Positions 1 to 4,805 of a DNA stretch of 5,009 nt are shown piece by piece (within the stretch, counting starts at the first letter, position 1; every line of letters starts with the position of its first letter). The position numbers and the translations under genes are program-made. The notes beneath the pieces are model-generated. The model was not told the origin of the DNA, ran no database searches, and saw only the letters and a list, made by a program, of their open reading frames with translations. The stretch spans positions 1-5,009 of the forward strand of contig DPLS01000158.1 of the NCBI GenBank assembly GCA_003541875.1, given 5' to 3'. This stretch comes from Bacteroidota bacterium. GTDB taxonomy: Bacteria > Bacteroidota > Ignavibacteria > UBA10030 > UBA6906.

Positions 1-498
1 ATAAGCAACTATCGGCATCTCGTGTTCTGTCCCAAGATCGAAGGTGCTGCTTGAGTTCGTGCTTGCCTGTGGATGCTTGACATAGGTGAACGTTCCACTC
101 ACAACACTCGGCCCGCAGGTCATGGTGTTTCCGGTTATCTGCGCATACGCCCCGAGAACGCTTGGATAGTATGTCAGCAGATAGGTGTCGCCCACAGGAA
201 GAACAAAGCAATCATCAACCGCCACATAGGTTCCCGATAGCGTGTGCGTCACCGTGCAGGAATGAAAGAAAAGATAATCGGTAGGCAGTCCGCACACGCT
301 ACCGGAGAACGTCTTCGATGCGGTCAGTTCGGGGAAATGCTCCTGTGGTACGCGGTGAAGGTAGTTCATGACCGCTTCATTGATCCACTGGATAATTTCC
401 GCATCCGTCCGAAGGGGTGTGGTTACGGTCGAGGGCTCATTTATGTTCGACCGTACCCGCGTGACAAGTTCTCCGTTGGTTGAATTGAGAAGGCCCAT
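1..498 (-). CDS. Probable phage head-tail adaptor/connector protein, N-terminal part (cut by left edge)
   Basis: This is an open frame of 166 codons from ATG 498 to the window edge with no stop, so the gene is partial at its C-terminus. It begins MGLLNSTNGELVTRVRSNIN. An N-terminal helical pattern follows, with RTDAEIIQWINEAVMNYLHR at about residues 31-50, then FSGSVCGLPTDYLFF, then beta-rich sequence, and finally FDLGTEHEMPIVAY at the edge. The order 'LVTRVR..., D-A-E-I-I-x-W-I-N-E-A, ..., G-L-P-x-D-Y, ..., acidic segment before an A-Y helix' resembles phage connector/adaptor proteins of the P22 gp4 / HK97 gp6 type, which bind below the portal in the finished head. That assignment rests on pattern and on the head-gene context, not on a search. 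The start directly abuts the TAA (501-499) of the preceding gene, and a G-rich run (GGGGGG) just upstream is the only SD candidate, so translation may be coupled. Confidence 0.72.
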   Translation of the reverse strand, partial: MGLLNSTNGELVTRVRSNINEPSTVTTPLRTDAEIIQWINEAVMNYLHRVPQEHFPELTASKTFSGSVCGLPTDYLFFHSCTVTHTLSGTYVAVDDCFVLPVGDTYLLTYYPSVLGAYAQITGNTMTCGPSVVSGTFTYVKHPQASTNSSSTFDLGTEHEMPIVAY

Positions 499-930
499 TT
501 ATACCCCCCACCCCGCATTGAACACCGAGCGCCCGTCTCGAATTTTCATTGTCTCGTACAGTTCAGCGGACTCTTCGCGGAGTGCTTCCCCGAACTTATC
601 CCACTTGCGCTCTTCTTCGGCTTCTTCAAACTCTTCAATCTTCCGGCATACCCGAGCCCACCCTCCATTACTCCAGAGATCCGCCGCCCGTAACTTGTCG
701 AAGATCGTTCGGGAAAAAAGACCGGGCCTGATGATTCCAACCAGCACGTAGCCGTCTTGCGCCCGGATGTAATCATCATGCCATTGGTCGTTTCGGATGG
801 TTCCCGGATGAAGACTCCTTGTTACCCGACGCTCCAAGTGGAACGTCTCCGTCCTGCGGGACCATCTGACTCTTAGATCGGGATCAAATACACGTAGTTC
901 GTTCAGGAACCATTTCGGGGCTTCCGCCAT
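499..930 (-). CDS. Conserved-looking phage structural-module protein of unknown function (143 aa)
   Basis: This is a complete 143-residue frame, ATG 930 to TAA 499. An SD AGGAG (940-936) sits five bases before the ATG and overlaps the TAA of the preceding gene, so the start is well supported. I do not recognise a named family. The N-terminal half has aromatic/charged segments (WFLNELRVFDPDLRVRW, about residues 7-23) and a hydrophobic strand (GYVLVGIIRPGLF, about 60-72). The C-terminal third is a strongly charged helix, probably a coiled coil (KIEEFEEAEEERKWDKFGEA, about 96-115). No signal peptide or membrane segment is visible. Lying between a probable decoration protein and a probable head-tail adaptor, it is most likely a minor head or head-completion protein, or a chaperone for one. 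This is inference from position only. Confidence 0.82.
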   Translation of the reverse strand: MAEAPKWFLNELRVFDPDLRVRWSRRTETFHLERRVTRSLHPGTIRNDQWHDDYIRAQDGYVLVGIIRPGLFSRTIFDKLRAADLWSNGGWARVCRKIEEFEEAEEERKWDKFGEALREESAELYETMKIRDGRSVFNAGWGV

Positions 931-939
931 TGGTTCTCC

Positions 940-1356
940 TTAGTAAACGTCGTCGTGATCTGCGACGTTGGATGCGTCGTCAATCGGAGTCCTTGTTACC
1001 GTCACCTGAACAACGAGATTGCGGGGCGCTACGGATATCTGGTCGATATCCATACTGATGACATCCCCTGCCGCCAATGCTGTTGGCTTGGTGGCAAGCG
1101 GGCTATAGGTAGCCACCCCGGTTGTCGCAGCCAAGGTGATTTTGGTCGCGGTCGAAAATATGGTGGTCCCGTTGAGGTTAATATCGACGACGCTATTGGT
1201 GGACCCGGAGCCCGTGTTCCCGAGCTTGGCAACAATGTTGCTTATGAACCCTGCGAACGGAACGACCGACACGTCTTGTTCAACGGTCGCCGTCAACGTC
1301 TTTGTGTATTTAAGGCTGATTACGAAGTTGTGAAGATTTCTTATGCGGATGCCCAT
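940..1356 (-). CDS. Beta-rich probable capsid decoration or head-fibre protein (138 aa)
   Basis: A 138-residue protein starting MGIRIRNLHNFVISLKYT. I chose ATG 1356 because an SD GAGGGAG (1371-1365) lies eight bases upstream. The longer frame back to TTG 1461 has no SD and would run through the structured intergenic RNA. The sequence is dominated by short alternating hydrophobic strands and Gly/Ser/Thr turns: GFISNIVAKLGNTG, VVDINLNGTTIFS, AAGDVISMDIDQI, NLVVQVTVT. The series 'I-x-x-I-x-A-K-L-G..., V-D-I-N-x-N-G-T-T-I-F, A-G-D-V-I-x-x-D-I-D, L-x-V-Q-V-x-V' resembles small beta-sandwich modules found in phage head fibres, decoration proteins and tail appendages. The C-terminus is acidic (ADHDDVY). 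There are no cysteines, signal peptide or membrane segment. It lies two genes after the capsid gene, which favours a role on the capsid surface. A tail or neck appendage is the alternative. Confidence 0.83.
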   Translation of the reverse strand: MGIRIRNLHNFVISLKYTKTLTATVEQDVSVVPFAGFISNIVAKLGNTGSGSTNSVVDINLNGTTIFSTATKITLAATTGVATYSPLATKPTALAAGDVISMDIDQISVAPRNLVVQVTVTRTPIDDASNVADHDDVY

Positions 1357-1364
1357 GTTGGATA

Positions 1365-1371
1365 CTCCCTC
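1365..1371 (-). promoter_or_regulatory. Ribosome binding site that fixes the start at 1356
   Basis: The SD GAGGGAG lies eight bases before ATG 1356. It shows that the 105-base in-frame upstream extension to TTG 1461 is noncoding. Confidence 0.75.
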
Positions 1372-1379
1372 TGTAGTTG

Positions 1380-1396
1380 ACCCCAACATCTGGGGT
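1380..1396 (-). other. Short perfect hairpin just upstream of a ribosome binding site
   Basis: ACCCCA (1380-1385) and TGGGGT (1391-1396) form a perfect six-base-pair stem with a five-base loop, eight bases before the SD of the gene starting at 1356. No T-run follows on either strand, so it does not look like an intrinsic terminator. It may protect or space the message 5' of the beta-rich protein gene, or mark a processing point. Confidence 0.4.
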
Positions 1397-1416
1397 GAAT
1401 GTCGGATTGTAGTGTT

Positions 1417-1481
1417 CGGAGAGGTGCCGGAGTCGCACCGACGTTTGGATTGACGGCCCAAACTTCCTAGAAACCTCTCCG
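1417..1481 (-). ncRNA. tRNA-like three-way-junction RNA element lacking a D-arm
   Basis: In a 150-base noncoding gap (1357-1506) the minus strand folds into a striking junction. A perfect nine-base-pair closing stem joins CGGAGAGGT (1481-1473) to ACCTCTCCG (1425-1417). Inside is a seven-base-pair arm, GTTTGGG/TCCAAAC with one G-T pair, closing a seven-base loop CCGTCAA (1456-1450). Next to it is a five-base-pair arm GTCGG/CCGGC with a seven-base loop TGCGACT (1437-1431). The last arm looks like a tRNA T-arm (canonical GG-TTCRANY-CC) with one change, T55 to G. The other arm matches an anticodon arm with GTC (Asp) but has C rather than U at position 33. Where a D-arm should be there are only nine bases, TTCTAGGAA. 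No CCA follows. It is thus not a normal tRNA. It may be a decayed tRNA, a tRNA mimic, or an unrelated mRNA structure such as a processing or regulatory element between head genes. Confidence 0.42.
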
Positions 1482-1506
1482 CTTGCCCCGCCCCACAGGG
1501 AAAGAG

Positions 1507-1878
1507 CTATTTCTTTTTTGCGGTTCCCACCGGAGCCAACGGGTCGTCAACCTCTGGCTTTCCCCAATGGGTCTCAAGATGTGCGCGAAGCTCATCCGTG
1601 GTTTTGAATCCCTTCATATTGCACTGTTCAGACGCAACATACGGACAGTCGAAGGTAATAATCCTTTGCATCCGCTCTTGGTCGCCCTTCATGTCGCTCA
1701 GGAACTCCATCTTGTTCCGGACGAAAACTCCTTCATCATCAAGCACAACGCTGCGCTTGATTGCATGAACAGCGATGTGGTCCGGAAGGTCAACAATAGT
1801 TCCCGGCGCGTAGGGGCCAAATACTGCGGCATCAAAACAGAACTCAAAAGGTTTATCGTCAACATTGACTACTCGCAC
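1507..1878 (-). CDS. Small head-module protein with C2H2-like zinc-finger motif (123 aa)
   Basis: A 123-residue protein starting at GTG 1878. The start is set by a consensus SD AGGAGG (1888-1883) four bases upstream, and the frame has no other start until Met57. The first 60 residues (FCFDAAVFGPYAPGTIVDLP and on) look like a small beta domain. Residues 78-104 hold Cys78, Cys86, His100 and His104 in the arrangement C-x7-C-x13-H-x3-H. The hydrophobic positions Phe91 and Leu97 sit where a classical C2H2 finger has its core (GFKTTDELRAHLETH). The tail is flexible and ends in KKK. Metal binding is inferred; the C-to-C spacing is longer than the usual two to four. The gene follows the capsid gene by 18 bases, so it is probably translated from the same late message. 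A head-associated role is likely by position, but the specific function is unknown. Confidence 0.82.
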   Translation of the reverse strand: MRVVNVDDKPFEFCFDAAVFGPYAPGTIVDLPDHIAVHAIKRSVVLDDEGVFVRNKMEFLSDMKGDQERMQRIITFDCPYVASEQCNMKGFKTTDELRAHLETHWGKPEVDDPLAPVGTAKKK

Positions 1879-1882
1879 ACAT

Positions 1883-1888
1883 CCTCCT
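1883..1888 (-). promoter_or_regulatory. Consensus Shine-Dalgarno for the GTG-started zinc-finger-like protein
   Basis: AGGAGG on the minus strand lies four bases before GTG 1878, in the gap after the capsid stop codon. An ATG at 1882-1880 also follows this SD but is out of frame with the 123-residue protein and adjoins the SD with no spacer, so the GTG is preferred. Confidence 0.6.
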
Positions 1889-1896
1889 GATTACTA

Positions 1897-3172
1897 CTAT
1901 TCGTGCAACGCTTGAACAGTAGTGGTTATGCCGTCCAGCCGGAATCCTTCGTTCGGACGGTCGGAATGGTAATTGTCGAAAATTCGGTAGAACGCTTCCC
2001 ACTTGTCGTATCCTGCGACATTGCGGAAAATGCGTTCGTCTTCATCCGCCCACTCACCACGCACATGAATGTACCGGGTGATGGAGCCCTTCAGGAACCC
2101 GAACAGCGTTCCGTAAGGAGCCTTTTTGGAAACCTTCCACGGACGGTCGCCATAGGTGATTTCTCCGCCTTGTTTGAGCGCGGCCTTTTTGGTTCCACCG
2201 TCTGGCTTGCTGAGATCCACGCCGGAATACCGACGATCCGGTTGCAGGAGCTTCAGGTATTCGCGCCGGGTGTCATACCCGGTGAAGAACACTCCGTTAT
2301 TCCCGAAGTCTCCTCCGCCCATTTCATCTGCGGCGTCAATTCCGCGCTGAATGGCATCTAGGGACAACGACCCGTTGATAGTCAGCACGGTTGACTTGAA
2401 AATGGGATAGGTTGTGCGGTTGATGTTGGAAAGAGTGTTGGCATACGTGCCATCGTCAATAAGCCCCAAGAGGCCCATTGGTTCGTTGTTGATGGAGTTG
2501 TAGGCTCCATCGGTCGTAATGCCAACTACCCTCTTCGCCCGGACAACATAGGCGTTGTCGGAGAAGGTAGTCCCGGCTTTGTACGCACTCATTACAACCG
2601 TATGCCCCGTGCTGGAGATCGTGTTTCCGCATGTGAACGTACCTTCAACGGTTGTTCCGCCAGTTGTGATGACGGCGTAGAAGGCTCCCCGCGAGAGGAA
2701 ACGGGCTCCATTGGTTGTTGGAGTCACCCCATACGGAGAATCCACCGTCAGGGTTGTGGAACTCGTGGTTGTAATTGCGCCATTCACCAGACACAGGACC
2801 CCGTTTCCGGCACCGAAATTCTGGCGCTCACGCTCATTCCCGAGATCCTTGACGAGCCCTTTGACTTCGGACTCCATTGCGCGGGTGAACGCGCCCTTGT
2901 TCTGCAAGGACGATTTGATTACCTGTCCGGTCAACTCGATCCTGCCATAGTTGAACTTCTCGGCAATCTTTACTTGCGCGTAGCCTTGCTGTCCAGCAGC
3001 CGGAAGGGGGTCGCCTTCAGCGGATGCGCCCACGCCTTCATTTCTGGAAACGTGGATAGTGTAAATAACCTGACGGCCTGTCCAGTCGGACGAGTCGTTT
3101 TCGTCAATCCAATCGGTCAAGGGATTGACCATGTTCAATTGCTCTTCAATGCGCGGCCCGTAAACATCCTTG
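1897..3172 (-). CDS. Major capsid protein, exon 2 (HK97-fold type; gene split by a group I intron)
   Basis: This exon supplies residues 13-436 and the last base of codon 12 of a 436-residue major capsid protein, ending at TAG 1899-1897. It is the shell-forming subunit of the phage head. The N-terminal region reads KDVYGPRIEEQLNMVNPL, then GRQVIYTIHVSRNEGVGASA, GDPLPAAGQQGYA, FNYGRIELTGQVIKSS, a helical MESEVKGLVKDLGNERERQN, a long Thr/Gly-rich central part, and near the end YGDRPWKVSKKAPYGTLFGF and IRNVAGYDKWEAFYRIF-like sequence (FRNVAGYDKWEAFYRIFDNY). The N-arm, the 'GRQVxYxIHVSRNEG' strand and the 'YGRIELTGQVIK' helix follow the pattern of phage major capsid proteins. A frame called from its first usable start gives TTG 3138 or ATG 3132, neither with an SD, and would drop conserved-looking codons that extend upstream to 3171. 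The true N-terminus is in exon 1 (3853-3887). Exon 2 begins at C3172, after the intron's terminal G3173. Confidence 0.93.
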
Positions 3173-3852
3173 CATTCTGTTACTTATATGACCAGTTTTA
3201 ACTGGCGGGCAGTCGTTTCCGCTGCCTCTGCACGTTGCCGTGCAGTCCGGACTTTTCCTTCACCCGATTTATCGGGGCTTGCCGTCAAGTCTCTCGCCGG
3301 GGTGTCTCCGGTTCGGTATCTATTTATCGCTTTCATCTTTTCGACGAACGCAAATCTTTGCTCATAGACACCTGAATTTCTTCCGGTCCAATGGTTGCCT
3401 TTAGCTTTACCAATCGCTGCAAATTCCAGCATGGTTTCGGCCTGCTCTCGTTTTCCGACGAGAAAAGGCATAACTGCATGGCAGAAAACCACTAAATCCC
3501 TGAGTGATGTCAATGCTATTACCCAAGAACTCTTGCGATTCCCCCTCCCTTTGCACGGACAATAATTCACGGAATGCCCAATTAGCATTTCGAATATCCG
3601 CTTCACTTCGAGGATTATCGCAATGTTGGTGTTTCCTACCGCGAACGAATACTTCACCACTGGTCGATTACGGTTGTCCTTGGTGGCTGACAGATAGAAA
3701 GATCCCTCTCCATCTGCTATCCCTGCCATCCATGCTAACTGTTCATTCACCGTAATCATTTGTTCCCTTGGCTGGGCGTTTTCTCTGTGAGAGGTTCGCC
3801 CTTTTAGCAAGATTTTACTAGCCTGTTACCAGACTAGGCCCCCATTTAGTTA
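3173..3852 (-). ncRNA. Group I self-splicing intron interrupting the major capsid gene
   Basis: This 680-base element has a nearly complete group I fold readable by eye. P1: exon GCCCT (3857-3853) pairs with GGGGC (3842-3838), with a U-G pair at the 5' splice site. P2: CTAGTCTG/CAGGCTAG (3837-3830 with 3825-3818), loop GUAA. P3: CTTGCT (3811-3806) with GGCAAG (3283-3278). P4: GGGCG/CGCCC (3801-3797 with 3778-3774), A-rich joiners. P5: CTCT/AGAG. P6: GCC (3772-3770) with GGC (3298-3296). P7, the guanosine site: GACTT (3291-3287) with AAGTC (3254-3250), plus bulged A3292 and G3293-C3249. P8: CCCGA/TCGGG. P9-like hairpins: a seven-pair stem with a GCAA loop (3245-3228), a stem with a GAAA loop (3226-3208) and CCAGT/ACTGG (3205-3192). 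The terminal G is G3173. Splicing by two transesterifications would restore the capsid frame. The endonuclease gene lies in the P6 loop. The exact 3' site is inferred from reading frame and protein continuity; P10 is only two pairs (C3172-A3171 with U3844-G3843). Confidence 0.92.
3184..3759 (-). CDS. LAGLIDADG homing endonuclease encoded within the group I intron (191 aa)
   Basis: The protein would cut intronless capsid genes at the intron insertion site and so spread the intron by homing. It carries one LAGLIDADG motif, WMAGIADGEG at residues 10-19, with Glu18 at the metal-binding acidic position. No second copy is visible, so it should act as a homodimer like I-CreI. Downstream are alternating strands and helices (YSFAVGNTNIAIILEVKRIF, SWVIALTSLRDLVVFCHAV) typical of the fold. 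I chose ATG 3759 because GGGA (3767-3764) lies just upstream and the motif follows closely. The extension to TTG 3810 has no SD and runs through the P3/P4/P5 ribozyme strands. Residues after about 152 (TPARDLTASPDKSGEGK and the Ala/Arg/Thr-rich end) are encoded by P6', P7, P3', P8 and the P9 hairpins. That tail is probably a by-product of RNA constraint. The stop is eleven bases before the 3' splice site. Confidence 0.92.
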   Translation of the reverse strand: MITVNEQLAWMAGIADGEGSFYLSATKDNRNRPVVKYSFAVGNTNIAIILEVKRIFEMLIGHSVNYCPCKGRGNRKSSWVIALTSLRDLVVFCHAVMPFLVGKREQAETMLEFAAIGKAKGNHWTGRNSGVYEQRFAFVEKMKAINRYRTGDTPARDLTASPDKSGEGKVRTARQRAEAAETTARQLKLVI

Positions 3853-3887
3853 AGGGCGGCATCAAAGGCGGTAAGGTTCATAGGCAT
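3853..3887 (-). CDS. Major capsid protein, exon 1 (35 bases, true start codon)
   Basis: ATG 3887 opens a frame coding MPMNLTAFDAAL and, if unspliced, one more residue (Asn) before a TAA at 3848-3846 inside the intron. An SD GAGGT (3900-3896) lies eight bases before this ATG; a second in-frame ATG at 3881 is too far from the SD to be preferred. The peptide 'N-L-T-x-F-D-A-A-L' followed by exon 2's 'K-D-V-Y-G-P-R-I-E-E-Q-L-N' matches the usual start of phage capsid proteins (pattern x-T-x-F-D-A-x-L-K-E/D-x-Y...E-Q-L-N). Exon 1 gives 35 bases and exon 2 gives 1276; together they make 437 codons including the stop. Codon 12 (CT|C, Leu) is split by the intron. The frame is too short to be found as a gene by itself and would normally be missed. 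Confidence 0.9.
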
Positions 3888-3895
3888 GGAAAATT

Positions 3896-3900
3896 ACCTC
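3896..3900 (-). promoter_or_regulatory. Ribosome binding site of the capsid gene
   Basis: GAGGT lies eight bases before ATG 3887 and three bases after the scaffold stop codon (3906-3904). It shows that capsid translation starts in exon 1, ahead of the intron, and not at TTG 3138 or ATG 3132 in exon 2. Confidence 0.75.
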
Positions 3901-3903
3901 ACG

Positions 3904-4713
3904 TTAATCGTTATTCATGTGGGATTGAAATACTGCCCACGCATCATCGTGAGTTTTTGATGTAATGCCCTTCTCGGCCTGAGTTCTTTCAGGCGGTTTA
4001 TGGGTGACACCAGACCCACCGGATGGAAGCGAGGGCAACCTGGAAATCCTTCGCTTGTCCGCTAGATTCTGTTCAGTCTTGCCATTGCTTTTTCGCATGG
4101 CCCCGAGAAATTCATCAACATAGGTTCTGAATGCCTTGTCGATGCAGGACAGATTCCCTTGATTCCATTTTCGCATTAGCGCTTTGTCCGCCTTGATTTC
4201 GTCCATTACGTGGGCAGCAATACGCGCAACGATTTTTTCATCGCCGGGGAATCCGGCAGACTTGCAGAGGTCGCGGATTTTCTCTTCCGCGTCATCAAAC
4301 TGTGCGTCCATTTTCTCTTGCTTGTCACGCTTGCGCTCTTCCAGAAGCTCTACAAGCTCCGGATCGGCTTCACGCATGATCTTTCGGACTTCCGCCAGCT
4401 TGTCAGGTGAAATCTTTCCTTTAGCCTGATCCTTTTCGGCCTGCTTCACCTGTTCCGTTTTCCACTTCTTGAACTCCAAAACTTCATCGGGGTCGCCAAC
4501 GTGCTCCCGATACCAATCGACAATCTCTTGTGATTGGCGGGCAGCATCGTTGACTTCTTTGAAGCGGGTATAGGGAATTTGACGCGGTTCTTTTCCCGAC
4601 TCTTTGCCATCCGGTTTATCGGAACCGTCAGCCGCCTGATTATGGCCTTCGTCGTTCTGTGCATCGTCGGAGCCTGACGATTGTGCCCCGGTTTTAACGT
4701 CTTCGTCTGACAT
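3904..4713 (-). CDS. Probable capsid scaffolding protein (269 aa)
   Basis: A 269-residue hydrophilic protein immediately before the capsid gene, the usual place for a phage scaffold, which guides capsid subunits into a procapsid and is then removed. Residues 1-45 are acidic and low in complexity (Asp/Glu/Gly/Ser/Asn/Lys). Residues about 46-160 are rich in charged helix, with QEIVDWYREHVGDPDEVLEF, then KLAEVRKIMREADPELVELL and a Lys/Glu/Asp-rich stretch likely to be a coiled coil. Residues about 160-210 are a mixed helical segment. The end is basic and Pro/Gly/Ser-rich (KRRISRLPSLPSGGSGVTHK), as expected for a coat-binding tail, then a last short helix (DDAWAVFQSHM). There is no serine-protease motif, so no fused head protease is visible. 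The start ATG 4713 has a close SD, GAGGG (4721-4717), three bases upstream. Sequence identity to a named scaffold cannot be shown by eye; composition, helicity and position carry the call. Confidence 0.8.
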   Translation of the reverse strand: MSDEDVKTGAQSSGSDDAQNDEGHNQAADGSDKPDGKESGKEPRQIPYTRFKEVNDAARQSQEIVDWYREHVGDPDEVLEFKKWKTEQVKQAEKDQAKGKISPDKLAEVRKIMREADPELVELLEERKRDKQEKMDAQFDDAEEKIRDLCKSAGFPGDEKIVARIAAHVMDEIKADKALMRKWNQGNLSCIDKAFRTYVDEFLGAMRKSNGKTEQNLADKRRISRLPSLPSGGSGVTHKPPERTQAEKGITSKTHDDAWAVFQSHMNND

Positions 4714-4805
4714 AAACCCTCGTATCGTGAGGTAGCGATTTTCCGAGCCTAGATAGGCTCACGCCCCACAACTAACACGAGTCACAAGAAGGTCAAGCGA
4801 AAAAG
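4714..4805 (-). other. Intergenic gap with a perfect short hairpin (4745-4760)
   Basis: This 92-base gap separates the glycosyltransferase-like gene from the scaffold gene and is wider than most gaps here. It contains GAGCCT/AGGCTC (4745-4750 with 4755-4760), a perfect six-pair stem with a four-base loop. No T-run follows on the minus strand, so it is not a convincing intrinsic terminator. A TTGACC (4796-4791, minus strand) resembles a -35 box, but no good -10 box lies at the expected distance. The scaffold SD lies at the low end of the gap. Confidence 0.4.

Noticed and set aside
1380..1396. Intrinsic terminator at the ACCCCA/TGGGGT hairpin
   Set aside because: No T-run follows the stem on either strand.
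1417..1481. A functional tRNA on either strand (plus strand starts like a Ser tRNA, GGAGAGGTGCCGGAGT; minus strand has an Asp GTC loop)
   Set aside because: The plus strand has no T-arm, and the minus strand has no D-arm, U33 or T55. Neither is followed by CCA. Kept only as a tRNA-like structured RNA.
1483..1890. Plus-strand frames such as 1483-1890, 1903-2361, 2602-3201, 955-1380 and 368-751
   Set aside because: They lie antisense to well-supported minus-strand genes or the intron, lack recognisable domains, and have compositions expected of shadow frames.
1897..3138. Capsid protein starting at TTG 3138 (or ATG 3132)
   Set aside because: There is no SD before either codon, and the codons further upstream (back to 3171) still encode capsid-like sequence. 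The exon 1 start at 3887 has a good SD and joins in frame once the intron is removed.
3160..3173. Alternative 3' splice sites, such as after G3169 (giving AAL-DVY) or after G3165 (giving AALN-FY with a different 5' site)
   Set aside because: The first loses one residue of the expected 'L-K-D-V-Y' pattern. The second requires the 5' cut at T3848, which is not paired with the guide. The site after G3173 satisfies frame, terminal G, P1 and protein pattern together.
3760..3810. Endonuclease start at TTG 3810
   Set aside because: This stretch forms the P3, P4, P5 and P6 5' strands of the intron, has no SD, and encodes nothing typical of the family before the LAGLIDADG motif. ATG 3759 with GGGA upstream is better.
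4780..4800. Promoter with TTGACC as -35 box
   Set aside because: No acceptable -10 hexamer lies 16-18 bases downstream on the minus strand; AGTTGT and neighbours are poor matches.
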